DNA from: Limnomonas spitsbergensis
Lineage: Eukaryota > Chlorophyta > Chlorophyceae > Chlamydomonadales
Direction of reading: 5' to 3'
Assembly: GCA_037349105.1 (NCBI GenBank)
Contig: JAYJMM010000117.1
Coordinates: 1,302,001 to 1,366,000, forward strand
Length of the DNA stretch: 64,000 nt
The notes below the pieces were generated by a model. That model saw only the letters and a program-made list of their open reading frames with translations, was not told the origin of the DNA and did no database searches. The number at the start of each line of letters is the position of its first letter. Positions within the stretch are counted from its first letter, which is position 1. The position numbers and the translations under genes are program-made. Positions 21,601 through 32,715 of the stretch are shown in pieces.

Positions 21601-24600
21601 CAAAGCATAAGCCTCAACCCCGAACACCTTGCCCCAAAGCATGAGCCCCAACCCCGGACATCTCGTGTACATGCACAACTGCTGCATCGACATATGGCTG
21701 CGTCTTAGCCCTGAACCCGAACACCCTTGCATTTTGAATTTCCGTTTTTTTTGAATTTGTTTTTGGATTTTCATCGTTTGTAGATGCTCAACTGCTTCAT
21801 CGACAGATGGCTGCGTCTTGGCAGCATCTACAAGGCTGTCGTGGTGGTGGTCAGCTCCGACTTTGACTTCAACCAGGTGCTGATGCGGGCGTCAACCAAC
21901 GGCATAGAGGTGAGAGCTAGGCACTCATGGTTTGGCCGGGTAGTTGTCAGTGTTTATTTTAGTCAGTAAGTACTCAGTACCGTCGGAGTTTGGGCCTCTT
22001 TTGGCGGGCCACCCGGCGGCCGTCGAAGGCCTGATCGCCCCCAACCTGGACGGGCCTCCGGCTGAATGCCCAGACAGTATGCCTGGCCACACCTTGGGTT
22101 CCCGGCCGGAGGCCCGGATGGAGTTTAGCTGAAGTGTAGCTGACATTTAGCTGACGTTTAGCTGAACCTCAATGGAAGCACAAGGTGTGAGGGAGGAGTG
22201 TTGATGCCATTTTGACTGCAACTTCCGAGGGAGGTTTGGGGAAGAGGAAGGGACTGTATGTGTGCCTGCACCTGTTCAATCGATTGCTTCACCTGTTGGT
22301 CACTCGATTTGCCCTTGGCCACACTGCATCAGACAAATGGAAGCCCCTCCACACACACATGCTGCCCCCTACCCACCTTCCTGCCCTCCCCCCCACACAC
22401 ATCAGTGTTTGTTTTTTCCATCTGTGACGCCACAATCGACCGGCCGCCCTGCGGCCGTCATAGGCCTGACTGGCATCAAACCTTGACTGGCCCCCGACCG
22501 GAGGCCCAAGCAGCATGCCTGGCCGTTTTGGGACCTCCGACCGGAGGCCCGTGTGTAGCTGAAATGTAGCTAAGCCTCGAAAAGTGCAACACTGCCACAC
22601 ACGCACGCAGTGCCACAGGGTCTACCTGCGCAGGATTACGTCATCCCAGGTGGCGACCATGCCTGGGATCACCAATAAAGAGTACATGGACCTCATCCGC
22701 CAATACTACCCAGATGCGTGTGTGGACGGTGCTGGACCTGATAGACCTGCCGCCGCTACTGCATACTCGAGGCAGGCGGCGCAGCCATCTGGGACCTCCC
22801 GGCCCAGATGGCCCAAGCCTGCTGCTGCTGCCGCGGACACAGCCCGCGCATCGCAGCCATCGAGGGCTGAAACCTCAAGCCCGGCGGCGGCGTCATCCGC
22901 ACCCAAGGAGCAGTCATCCTCACTCAAGGTCCATTTCAAAATCTTGGGGGCCGACAGCAGTTGCAGCAAGAATGCCGCCGAGGAATACTTTGCATGCGGA
23001 ATGGCCCGGGCCTGGCTGGAGACTGTCTTTGAAGATGTGGTGCAACCGCGCTATGTCAGCTTGCATGTGAAGTACGTGGAGGGCGTGCCGAACTATGCCT
23101 GGATGAACTTCAAGTGCCCTACTGACGCAGCGGTCGTCAAGGCCGCAATGCACATGAAGAAGCTAGCCTTCCTTACAGTGGCCGGCAAGCAAGATCTTGC
23201 GTACCAGCTGCATGTCACCTTTGGACCCAGCAACCCCTCCGATGCGACCAAGGCCCGCGAAGAGGCAGCAGCGTCATCTGGCCCATCGACTACAGCGTCG
23301 TCTGCCCCACTGGGGAGAACAGCATTACCCTTCATCACTGAATCCTATGAAGAGCTGATGGGCAAGAGTGCCAAGGTAAGGAATTGTTCCTGCCAAGGTA
23401 ACTTAAATTTGATTTGCCTCCCCTCAGGTATGAAAAGACGTTTCTTTTAATGCTGCCCTCAGGCAAATTTTCGACCAAAACTCATAATTTCTGACTGAAA
23501 ACCGGGGTTGACAGGCAAAAATCAGTACATTCATGGATCCCTTGACCCCAAACAATGTTAATCATGAGGGAAGGCAAAGCAAATTTACAATGAGTTATTT
23601 TTGAAGTCAGTACTCAGTACCGTCAGGTCACAGTCCGACCCAGAGGCCACGTAAGGCCCGATTGGCCCCAAACCATGACCGGTCTCTAGAGGGCAACCTC
23701 AGCAGCATGCCTGGCCACACGTTAGGCCTCAAGCCAGAGGTTGGGGTGTGGCTAAAATGTAGCTGGACCTCACTAAAAATTGCACTGGTTCCTGCCTCTC
23801 CCAGAGTGTAGACGGAGCGTAGCTGATGACATGTCGATAAACCTCGCTAGAAAATCATGATATCCTCTGCACCAAATGGCAGCTTGCGCTCTGCCGCCCC
23901 CATCCCAGTGCATATGTAGAACAGGTTATGTATAAGGGGATTGTTAAGGGCATACCCCCTAGGGCATACCCCCTCACCCCTGCCCCCTCCCCCCACACAC
24001 GTACAGGCATGCCCCCTCGTCCCTGCTCCCCCCCCGCACACTGACACACATGAACATGCATACTACCCCCTCGTCCCTGCCCCCCCCACCCCTATACGTA
24101 GCCCTGGTTATGTGTTATGGCAATCTCACACAATTTATTTTGAATGAGCATTGAGTGCCATCTACCTGATCAGTTAAAAACATGATAATAGGGAACTCTA
24201 TTACAATATTTCAACAGTGACAGGTATCCAGCACTCAACAGCAGGTGCGGGGATTCACATATTTTAGACAAAAAAAACCTGTTGGCTTGTGCCGAGAGGG
24301 AGGGGGGGGGGGCAAAAACACAACTCCAGACCCTATCCTAATCTATCCTGAAATCCAGGGGCCTGTATCCCAGTACCCGCTATCATTGTAATATCTTTGC
24401 CATTGCTGAAAATGGAGTGTGTGAGGGGTGTGCCGATTAGCTGGACACACCTGTCTGTCTGTATCATTACATCAGTCACATGCATAATTGAAGCTCAGCA
24501 TCTAGGAAGCCAGTTATCTGGTTTCCTAGTTGTTGAGCTTCTCGCCATTTGCTACAGGGGAAATAACCCCATGACTGGTGACTGGGAAGACTGAGCTTGT

Positions 24601-27600
24601 AGACCTAGCCTCTTGGCCAAAACATTTGTTTGTTTGTTTTGCTTTTGCCTCAATAAACATCGGCACACTTGCGGACTTGTTTTCCTCCTTTTGTGTTTAC
24701 CCACCCACTTGTGGAGTAACTGAATCCCAACTGAAAGGCTGACACGCTTGCTATGGGGGGAGTATACAATCCCGCAATCCCGCATACACGTCCCCTAAAG
24801 CATGCCAAACGAATGCCTACATCAAGGGGAATCCACCGGTACTGTTCACGTGTAATTCGTATGGCTAGAATAAAAGATACAGAAACATCATGAAACCCAA
24901 CCCTGGCCGCCCCCCCCCCCTAACCCAGTATTTTGACCATCAAAAACTTTGTTTTCCTGTAGGCAGGAAGTGAAGTAAGACCAGGTCTGGAATGCTCTCA
25001 TCAAGCTCTACAAAGTTGGACAATGGGACCCTCAATTTTGTTATCCTTCCCCCCCTCGGTGCGTGCTCTTATCTCCTTCCCACTGCATCATTCAGGAGCT
25101 GAAGAGCATTCTCTCTGACCGCGGAATCGACATCAGCGGCTGCATCGAAAAGAGTGACTACGTGGCAACAATCATTGACAAGTGTGTGAATGCGACTAAG
25201 GCCCGCGAAGAGGCAGCAGCGTCTTCTGGCCCATCGACTACAGCGTCGTCTGCCCCACTGGGGAGAACAGCATTACCCTTCATCACTGAATCGTATGAAG
25301 AGCTGATGGGCAAGAGTGCCAAGGTAGGGTGATGTTTCTGCTAAGGTAACGTATTTGTCTAGTCAGTACTCCGTACCATCAGATCACAGTCTGACCCGAG
25401 GCCACGTAAGGCCCGCTTGGCCCCAAACCTTGACCGGTCTCCGGAGGGCAACCTTAGCAGCATGCCTGGCCACACGTTAGGCCTCCGGCCGGCGGCTGGA
25501 GTGTGGCTAAAATGTAGTTGAACCTCACTAAAACTGCACTGGTTTCTGCCTCTCCAGGGGTGCTTCTATTAGCGAGATTCAGGTACACTTCAGCTTCACC
25601 CCAGCCTTGGGCCGGAGGCCCCAGGTGCGGCCAGGCATGCTTCTTGGGCCTCTGGCCTAAGGCTGGTCCAGGTAAGTAATGTCCTCCAGATGGAGACCCA
25701 AGCACCTCACCTGACCACTCTTGGGTCCCCTGTCTGGCTGACGGTGTGTAGACGGAGCGTAGCTGATGACATGTCGATAAACCTTGCTAGAAAATCATGA
25801 TATCGACTGCTCCAAATGGCAGCTTGCTATGGGGGGAGTATGCCCGCAATCCCGCATACACGTCCCCTAAAGCATGCCAAACGAATGCCTACATCAAGGG
25901 GAATCCACCGGTACTGTTCACGTGTAATTCGTATGGCTAGAATAAAAGATACAGAACCATCATGAAAACCAATTCTGGCCGCCCCCCCCCCCTAAACCCA
26001 GTATCCAAAACTTTGTTTTCCTGTAGGCAGGAAGTGAAGTAAGACCAGGTCTGGAATGCTCTCATCAAGCTCTACAAAGTTGGACAATGGGACCCTCAAT
26101 TTTGTTATCCTTCCCCCCCTCGGTGCGTGCTCTTATCTCCTTCCCACTGCATCATTCAGGAGCTGAAGAGCATTCTCTCTGACCGCGGAATCGACATCAG
26201 CGGCTGCATCGAGAAGAGTGATTACGTGACAACGATCGTTGACACGTGTATGGATGCGACTAAGGCCCGCGAACAGACAGCAGCGTCTTCTGGCCCATCG
26301 GCTACGGCGCCGGGGAGAACAGCATTACCCCTCATCACTGAATCGTATGAAGAGCTGATGGGCAAGAGTTCCAAGGTAGGGTGATGTTTCTGCTAAGGTA
26401 ACGTATTTGTCTAGTCAGTACTCCGTACCGTCAGATCACAGTCCGACCCGAGGCCACATAAGGCCCGATTGGCCCCAAACATTGACCGGTCTCCGGCTGG
26501 CAACCTCTGCGGCCGGCAACATCAGCAGCCTGCCAGGACCCGCTATAATTACAATATCTGGGCCACTGCTGAAAATGGAGTGTGTGACGGGTGTGTATTG
26601 ATTAGCTGGACACCACCTGTCTGCCTGTATCATTAGATGAGTCACATGCATAAATTGAAGCTCAGCATCTAGGAAACCAGTTATCGACCTAAATAATTGG
26701 TTTCCTAGTTGTTGAGCTCCTCGACATTTGCTTGAGGGGAAATGGCCCCAGGACTGGGAAGACTGAGCTTGTAGACCTAGCCTCTAGGTCAAAACATTTG
26801 TCTACATGTTTTGCTATCGTTTCATCAAACATCTGGCCAAAGCGCAGCATTGTTTATTTTGCAAACCGTAAAACCTCCTAGACTTAGCTCATAATTAATT
26901 AATGATTGGGATGCACGGACATGGCTGCGCTCTAATATTAATTCAAACATTGCCGGTGCGCGGAGTGTCAGTCAGGTGCCCAAACAACTATTTTGGGGGT
27001 GCACGCTACGAATTGAAAACAGCAAATATCAAAACAAATGCGCGATCGCGCTGTTTGGTTTGACATCCGTCGAGTGATCCTTACGCCAGTCCCCGTAGCG
27101 AAGCTCGATCCTGGAGGCAGAGATGCGTGCTGACGACTGCTGACGTTTTGGGGCCCCAACAGCCACACGTTTCCTGAGGCCACGGACCGGCGGAGGAGGA
27201 GGATGAAGACTATGCTGAGTATTGCTGACCGTGTACTATCCTTGCTGGCATCAAACGAGGGTTTTAACTGAGTTTTGCTGTACTGGCGGAAAGTGTTGCG
27301 CGGAAGAAAATTTGGTTTATTTTCAGTGATGCGCGGCGTTTCATTAAATTACCTGCTGTGCGATGTAAAATTAAATTAAAATTTCGCTGCATTTTGCGCG
27401 GCCGTGTTTTAAATTCTTTATGGCTGCGCGACAGAAGTAAAAAAAACGTTTGAGGGGGGCGGGGCGCGGACCCTAAGCGGATGTACGGTACTTGCGGACT
27501 TGGTTCCCCCCTTTTGTGTCTACCCACCCACCCTCTGAGTTAATGAATCCCAACTGAAAATACTGGCACGCCTGGCATAGGGGGGGGTATACATGCATGC

Positions 27601-29821
27601 ACGCCCCCTAAAGCATGTCACACGAATGCCTACATCAAGGGGAATGCACCAGTACTGGTCACATGTAACTCTTATGGCTAGAATAAATGATAGAGAACCA
27701 TCCTGAAAACCAACCTTGGCCAATCCCTGGCCGCCCTCCCGCCGTAAACCCAGTATTTTGACAATCCATAACTTTTTTCCCTGCAGGCAGAAAGATAAGT
27801 AAGACCGGTTATGGAATGTTCGAATCAAGCTCTACAAAGTTGGACAATGGGTCCCCCCTATTTGATTTCCTTCCCCCGTTCAATGCGTGCTCTTTTCTCC
27901 TTCCCACTGCATCATTCAGGAGCTGAAGTTAGCGGGATTAGCATCATGGGCTGCATCGAGAAGAGTGACTACGTTACAACAATCATTGACAAGTGTTTGC
28001 GTGTGATCTTTTACAAGTAGTGGCTGGCCCCTCATGAAACAGGACAATCCCTTTGCCAAAACCTGTCTTTCTCGGACTTCTCTGATGCCCGTCACGGCAT
28101 GTTTCATTGTTTGGTTTATACGAATTTGTGCATCTCAATTCTCAACCAGTGTTTTTTTAATTCGGTACAGGGTACCATCTGGACCACATTTGGCAGGCTG
28201 CCCCGCAGCAGTGTTAGGCATGATTGGTTGGCCCCAAATCTTGTCCTCCAGCCGGTTCGCTATTTTATTCTATCGCAAGTAAGCAGAATAATAAGCTTTC
28301 TATGGCCGGGGTTCAGAATCCGGGGCAAGCCCCGTCTTCTTCATGCCAGACCCTGTAGCGAGCTTGTGGTAGGGCAAGTGGCAAATTTGACCTCATACAG
28401 CCGCATGCAACCCTCATGTAGCCTCAACCCTCACACAATCTACAATGTGTACAATTTGCAACCAGCAAGAGCTGCAACACACATGCAACAAACAACCTCA
28501 AATAAAGAAGGTATCATGCATGACATCAGACGATTTCAGGGACACATTACGATACCATCACAATGCCTCTTACCAGCATGCAAAGCCAGAGCTTGCAATA
28601 GCTCCACCTGACGCTTCGTGACCGAAAGCCCAAGATGCCTCCAATCATGGCTTGCAACATGGCAGCCTCTGCTAGGTTTTTTACCCGCTGGGCCCTGCTG
28701 AACGCTCGACCACTTGGGGCTGGTAGGGAATGACTAGCCTCAATTCCAGCCACTATGCACAGCCTGGGCCATGGTGCAGCCATGCCATCCTCCTATGTGA
28801 GGGGGCAGGAACATGGAACCCGGCGCTCTAGTTGGGGGGAGAGAGAAGATCGTGTGGCGAGTTCGATCCTCAGCCTCTGGGTATGGATGCCACCAGCGTT
28901 ATACCACTGGTACCGTGGATATCTGTGAATCAGAAGCTCCAGGTGTCAGGGTCCTCTTGGCACCGTCAAACCCTGGGGCAATCACTGAGCCCAGGTTCAT
29001 GGCCGTGGCCTCTGTGACAGGGAACAAGGAGGTAAGAAATACTTGTATTTGTTGTGTGTTTCTTGTCACAACCTGTTCATGACTTTGTTTGCTGTTGCTG
29101 ATCTTTTACAACCGAACCAGGTCTTCATGCATTACAATATTTTTTTGCCTCTACCCAGGTGACCATTGGCTACGAAATGGAAGCCGTGTATGTCACCATC
29201 GAAGATACTGTTTCGTTTAAGTTGGACAGGCAGGCAGTTCTTCTAGGTGCAGCCATGGTCAACTGCCACTTTGGTTGGCTTGGTATTGATGGCCCCCCCG
29301 ACGTCCCTGCCTCCCTCGACGAAGTACTTCAAATGCGAAAGGTAAGTTTTAATTTCCTGAGTGCTTGACACCTTGACACCTTTCAAGTCATCCTTGAAAA
29401 CCTGCACTTTGTTTCTGTCTTATTACATTCTTCATATTTCTTTTTCTTGTAGGGTGACACGGTGGCTTGGCCTGCTAATGGGCTGTTTTACAAGGACAGG
29501 TAGGGATGGCCAGATCCTGACGAAGGCCGTGTGAAAAACAAAGTGAGATTTCATGTGCTGGCTTGTCTTGCCTCAAGTAATTAGACCTTGCCACATGTAA
29601 TTAGACCTTGCCACAAGTAAATTCAGAGGAATGCTTCTTTTTTTTGCCGCTATTGCCTTATATGCCATTCCTGTAATTATGTTGTTTAACATCATTGTTT
29701 CCCATCCTTCCTTGTTGTTAGGGGCCTGGGGTTCATGCGGCAGCCTGGCCTGCGATGGTGTTCTTCTGGAAGGAAACCAAGATGGCACATGGCTAAGCTT
29801 GTGAGCAGGCTGTATGTCTAG
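18608..29821 (+). CDS. NYN-domain (MARF1-like) putative ribonuclease with duplicated SAP-like exons
   Basis: Ten exons join in phase (691 residues): 18608-18690, 18924-19116, 21784-21909, 22611-23375, 25096-25323, 26160-26375, 28897-29031, 29159-29341, 29453-29499 and 29722-29821 (stop TAG). Residues 1-134 form a NYN/PIN-like domain: VIIVWDIENCHVP near the start (acidic D11, E13, then N14) and VVVSSDFDF in exon 3 (D118, D120), the expected metal-binding acidic residues. Such domains cleave RNA or serve as RNA-binding folds in post-transcriptional control. Exon 4 carries an Ala/Ser-rich linker and an alpha/beta segment (VSLHVKYVEGVPNYAWMNF) possibly RRM-like. Exons 5 and 6 each carry ELKSILSDRGIDISGCIEKS, a SAP/ARMET-C-like helical motif, plus a linker copied from the end of exon 4. 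Exons 7-10 of the model (from 28897) are unrecognised and could belong to a separate gene. Introns hold R1 copies, a palindrome and a satellite. Exons 1-6 are the best supported. Confidence 0.75.
20181..20231. repeat. Near-perfect 51-bp palindrome
   Basis: 'AAATGGTTGATTTCGATGAT' reads towards a centre at about 20206 and is mirrored by '...ATCATCGAAGTTAACCATTT'. The arms are about 25 bp with a small internal mismatch and a 1-nt centre. It lies in the 2.7-kb intron 2 of the NYN gene, in AT-rich sequence. Confidence 0.9.
20500..21660. repeat. 34-bp tandem satellite (21178-21660) with degenerate outliers
   Basis: The unit is 'GAACACCCTGCCCCAAAGCA' plus 'TGAGCCTTAACCCC'. 'GAAC(A/G)CCCTG' falls at 21317, 21351, 21385 and 21419. 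There are about 14 copies, and related degenerate units lie at 20500-20610. It lies in intron 2 of the NYN gene. Confidence 0.9.
21968..22170 (+). repeat. Dispersed repeat R1, near full-length
   Basis: Starts 'AGTACTCAGTACCGTCGGAG' and carries 'GAAGGCCTGATCGCCCCCAA', 'CAGTATGCCTGGCCACACCT' and 'CCCGGCCGGAGGCCCGG'. It ends in a tail of four TAGCTGA steps spaced 11 bp. This is the best copy for defining the family. It lies in intron 3 of the NYN gene, just after exon 3. Confidence 0.8.
22435..22580 (+). repeat. Dispersed repeat R1
   Basis: 'CGACCGGCCGCCCTGCGGCC', 'CATAGGCCTGACTGGCATCA', two copies of 'CGACCGGAGGCCC', and tail 'TGTAGCTGAAATGTAGCTAA'. It ends about 30 bp before exon 4 of the NYN gene. 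Confidence 0.75.
23608..23795 (+). repeat. Dispersed repeat R1
   Basis: 'AGTCAGTACTCAGTACCGTC', 'GTAAGGCCCGATTGGCCCCA', 'AGCAGCATGCCTGGCCACAC' and an 'AAAATGTAGCTGGACCTCAC' tail. It lies in intron 4 of the NYN gene. Confidence 0.8.
25362..25545 (+). repeat. Dispersed repeat R1
   Basis: 'AGTCAGTACTCCGTACCATC', 'TAAGGCCCGCTTGGCCCCAA', 'CAGCATGCCTGGCCACACGT' and a 'TAGTTGAACCTCAC' tail. It follows exon 5 of the NYN gene closely, and a reverse copy follows at 25570-25685. Confidence 0.8.
25570..25685 (-). repeat. Dispersed repeat R1, minus orientation
   Basis: 'GGTACACTTCAGCTTCACCC', 'CCTTGGGCCGGAGGCCCCAG' and 'TCTGGCCTAAGGCTGGTCCA'. Together with the preceding plus copy it makes an inverted pair in one intron of the NYN gene. 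Confidence 0.7.
26413..26530 (+). repeat. Dispersed repeat R1, partial
   Basis: 'AGTCAGTACTCCGTACCGTC' and 'TAAGGCCCGATTGGCCCCAA'; it lacks the full tail. Its position just after exon 6 mirrors the copy after exon 5, so it probably arrived by the exon-intron duplication rather than by a fresh insertion. Confidence 0.7.
27920..28006 (+). pseudogene. Decayed third copy of the SAP-like exon
   Basis: The intron end 'CCCACTGCATCATTCAG' and exon start 'GAGCTGAAG' match the starts of the exons at 25096 and 26160. A deletion then removes most of the repeat core and shifts the frame, so splicing in phase would reach a stop at 28004-28006. The GCIEKSDYVTTIIDKC part survives in another frame. No matching donor or linker follows. 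The intron block before it (27560-27919) is also a diverged copy of the introns before the other two exons. Confidence 0.75.
28168..28255 (+). repeat. Dispersed repeat R1, diverged partial copy
   Basis: 'GGTACCATCTGGACCACATT', then 'GGCATGATTGGTTGGCCCCA' and 'CCTCCAGCCGG'. The order agrees with the first half of R1. Confidence 0.5.
28675..28820 (-). mobile_element. SINE-like element, minus orientation
   Basis: 'CCCGCTGGGCCCTGCTGAAC', 'GGGGCTGGTAGGGAATGACT', 'ATGCACAGCCTGGGCCATGG' and 'GGGGGCAGGAACATGGAAC' in the same order as the copy at 11333-11480. It lies less than 100 bp upstream of the exon at 28897. Confidence 0.6.
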
Positions 29822-30580
29822 CTACAGCTGGTATCGGAATTTAAGATTTGAGAGCCTTACGGTAACATTTAAGATTCAAGTGCCTAAAAATGCCGGATGG
29901 TGTGGACGTCTGCCAGAAATCTGTGAATATGGAGCTGCTGATTTCCATTATTACACTTGCTCATGTGTTATCTCGTTCCATTAATTGTTTGCTGAATTGT
30001 TGGTATTTGTGTCTTGTTGCTTGCATGTAGTTAAGCGTGGATGATCACAATGCGATGAGCGTATTCCCCACTAATGGGGGGGCCACTATCCCCACATGGC
30101 GTGCACGTCATAAGCTTCTGGTTAATACAAGAACACGTCAAGTGGAATTCCAGAGTCACAGATTTTCACCATCCGAGTAGAGCTCACACAGCTGAAAGAA
30201 ATTTGGAATCGCAGAAATTTGAAATCAAAAAGACAGCCAGATCACGGAATGCCAGGCTGGCCAGATCCGGATTCAAAACAGGCTGAATATCAAGCTCATT
30301 ATCAAGGTGACGCACGTTGATAAACAGCCTACTGACAGCATGCTTATCAAGCTAGTTATCAACCACAAGCGTCCACTTATCAGCCTGATTAAAGCACTTC
30401 ACATGCTACTAAATAGCCTGCATGATAATCAACCTGCCAATCAACGTATGCCTGATAAGTAGGAAATGTCACTACTTATCAACATGCGTCACCCTGATAA
30501 TTACGTTGATAACCCCCTCAGCCCCTAACGTATTCAGTCAGAAATCAACCATGCTTGGCTGATAAATAGGGGGGGGTCTG
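29822..30580. other. Intergenic stretch, no gene seen
   Basis: AT-richer sequence with short scattered 'TGATAA(A/T)CA' and 'TATCAACGT' repeats between 30300 and 30540, possibly a degenerate minisatellite. It follows the stop of the NYN gene model. Confidence 0.4.
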
Positions 30581-30621
30581 TCATAGTGACATATTTTTTC
30601 TTTCCACCCATTCCAGGCAAC

Positions 30622-30804
30622 ATGAAATCTGCACAAGATGCTGGATCTGGGGCCATGCCACAGAACGCGCCGCCAACGCTGTCAGCCGCCTCAGCAGGCA
30701 GTTTTGGGCTCGCATTGGATCCCAAATTGGCAACTGCTTTTGCAGCCAGTGCAGCTGCGAAGGCCTCCGTAAAAAGACGCATCACGCGTGAGGATCTTTT
30801 TCAA
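30622..30804 (+). CDS. Possible first exon of an unrecognised gene
   Basis: ATG at 30622 starts MKSAQDAGSGAMPQNAPPTL, followed by an Ala-rich helix and a basic end (ASVKRRITREDLFQ), then a GTATGC donor. An in-phase continuation may begin at 30921, after a CAG, but that CAG|GTGCGT could equally be a donor. The Ala/Ser/Pro composition resembles other exons in the window. No family is recognised, and the 3' part of the gene was not found. Confidence 0.4.
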
Positions 30805-31224
30805 GTATGCTATCCTTGACTCCTTCCTTGCTGCCGTAGGCGTGCTCGAGTTACAATCCAACACCCTCCGACCGGCAGCGTCTCTTGCGTCTCAGCCACT
30901 GAATTTCACCTCATGATCAGGTGCGTATGCGGTACAGGAATCACGCACTGGTTACGATCCTTCTGCCCTTGATCTGGCTGTGCAATCGGATGTTTGATTT
31001 CATTTCAAGATACACAAGATCCCCTACGCAAGAACACGTTTCTTGTAGCAAGGAAGTAATATCATTGCGCTATATGTATCCTCCCGAATTCAGCTGCATG
31101 GATTCAATCGAATTGCAGAGTATATGTCGCCCTACTAGGCCTGGTGTTAAACAGCCTAGGCATGGCTGCTAAGGATACTATGCTTGCTGGAACATTTGAA
31201 GACCTTCCACCTCGCTCTCAGTTT

Positions 31225-31545
31225 TTTTAAAGCTTGGTTGCCGCCTCGGACTGGCGTTAAAAATACCCTGGTCTGGCTTCTGGTGCCCGGCATGCTCCGG
31301 CATCATAGGACCTTCGACCTAAATTGTTTTTCTGTTTGCAGCTTTGCTGCCGCCTCGGGCTGGTGTTAAAAGGACCCTGGTCTGGCCTTCATGTGCTCAG
31401 GCAGTATAAGGACCTCCGACCTAAATTGAAGATTAATTTTTGCAGCTTTGCTGCCGCCTCGGGCTGGCGTTAAAAGGACCCTGGTCTGGCCTTCTTGTGC
31501 TCCGGCAGCATAAGGACCTCCGACCTAAATTGAATTTTGATCATT
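31225..31545. repeat. Tandem repeat of 104-109 bp, three units
   Basis: 'GCTTTGCTGCCGCCTCGGGC' (diverged in the first unit) begins at 31232, 31341 and 31445. Each unit continues 'TAAAA(G/T)...CCCTGGTCTGGC' and ends 'GACCT(C/T)CGACCTAAATTG'. A partial related piece lies near 31135. Confidence 0.85.
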
Positions 31546-31911
31546 GACAAGCCCACTAAAACAGTACACTTTGCATGTCCAAGGTTACCACTCAATAATC
31601 AATTAATTATATTGCTATTTACTTGGAATTAAGCACAGCCTACTAAGTCATCACGCGACATGGTCAATATGAAATTTTGCAAGGCTCCAGGTCTTGTGAA
31701 GAATGAACAACCCTGATGAACAGCGGGTTGAACGTAATTGGACGACACGTGCACAAGCATGGTTTGGATGGTACGGGGTTATGGTACGAGGGTTAAGAGC
31801 ATAGGCAGAAGGGCATGGCCTATTGGGGCACGCATGCACGGATTCACGGAATTGCATCACAGGCAGGATCTCCAACACTCCAGCACTTTCTCTTAGTATC
31901 CCCAATCCTAC

Positions 31912-32195
31912 TTATCTCCCCGCTGATAATAAGTCTGTGTATCGTAGTATACTACCGGCAGTGTAAGAAATAAGGAATGTTGCTTCCCTTGCTACAGTAC
32001 TGCCCGCTTGCTGCTGCTTCCCTTGCTGTTGCCCGCTTACTCCTGCTTCACTTGATGCCGCCCCCCTCATGTTTTGAACGACTAACTCCAACGCGTTACG
32101 CATTAGCACCATGGAGGGTGCCAAGCTCATTTCAATGTACAGGCCGACAAAGCTGCCGTGCATCCTCATTGCGGATCCAATCACCATAGCTAAGC
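31912..32195 (-). CDS. Possible 3'-terminal exon, unrecognised
   Basis: A minus-strand frame reads VIGSAMRMHGSFVGLYIEMS and continues through a Met/Leu-rich helical stretch and a Gln/Ala/Gly-rich stretch to a stop at 31912-31914. A 3' splice site is possible at about 32195 (TTAG). A second copy of the region around the exon start (GGATCCAATCAC ... GTGAGAGTGGGCCGATGCC on the plus strand) lies at 32319-32375. The function is unknown, and the rest of the gene was not found. Confidence 0.3.
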
Positions 32196-32684
32196 AAATC
32201 TCAACTGGTGAGAGTGGGCCGATGCCTGCATTTCCTCTTGCCAGTTAGAACCTGTTTAAGGAGAGCTAAGAGCATTTATGAATGTATTGCATGACTCACT
32301 GATGGCGTAGCTCATTGAGGATCCAATCACTGGGGCAAAGCTACATACCAGGTGAGAGTGGGCCGATGCCGCCATTTCTGTACGACAGCTTTTTTACCTT
32401 TTGAGGTAGAAGAAATTAGGAAGGCATTGGTGGCCAATATAGCGAGCGACACCAACCAACATTGGGGCACACAATGCAGCACCCGGCACGGCTTAGGTTA
32501 CAGGTCCGAATTTGTTATTTAATTCCTGCCTTTCTTGCCCAGCCATGTGTTAGTACTGACGATGTTCGTCAGTATAAGTCGTGTTTATATAATTTTACCG
32601 GCATTTGGTTACAGAAAAGTCCCATGCGCATGAATGTTCCTCACAAAGGCTCTATCATTACAAAACATTTGGCACATACCAATA

Positions 32685-32715
32685 ATCTTACACCTCTGGG
32701 CGCCCAACCGTTGAA
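32685..32715 (-). repeat. LINE/SINE-type tail, internally deleted
   Basis: On the minus strand, 'TTGGGCGCCCAGAGGTGTAA' looks like the tail at 16283-16328 with the segment between its two GCCCA blocks lost. From 32716 to 33560 no supported feature was seen. Confidence 0.4.

Noticed and set aside
28855..28890. tRNA-like GTTCGATCC (B-box) sequence
   Set aside because: The flanking bases do not form a proper T-stem or acceptor stem. At most a SINE-internal box.
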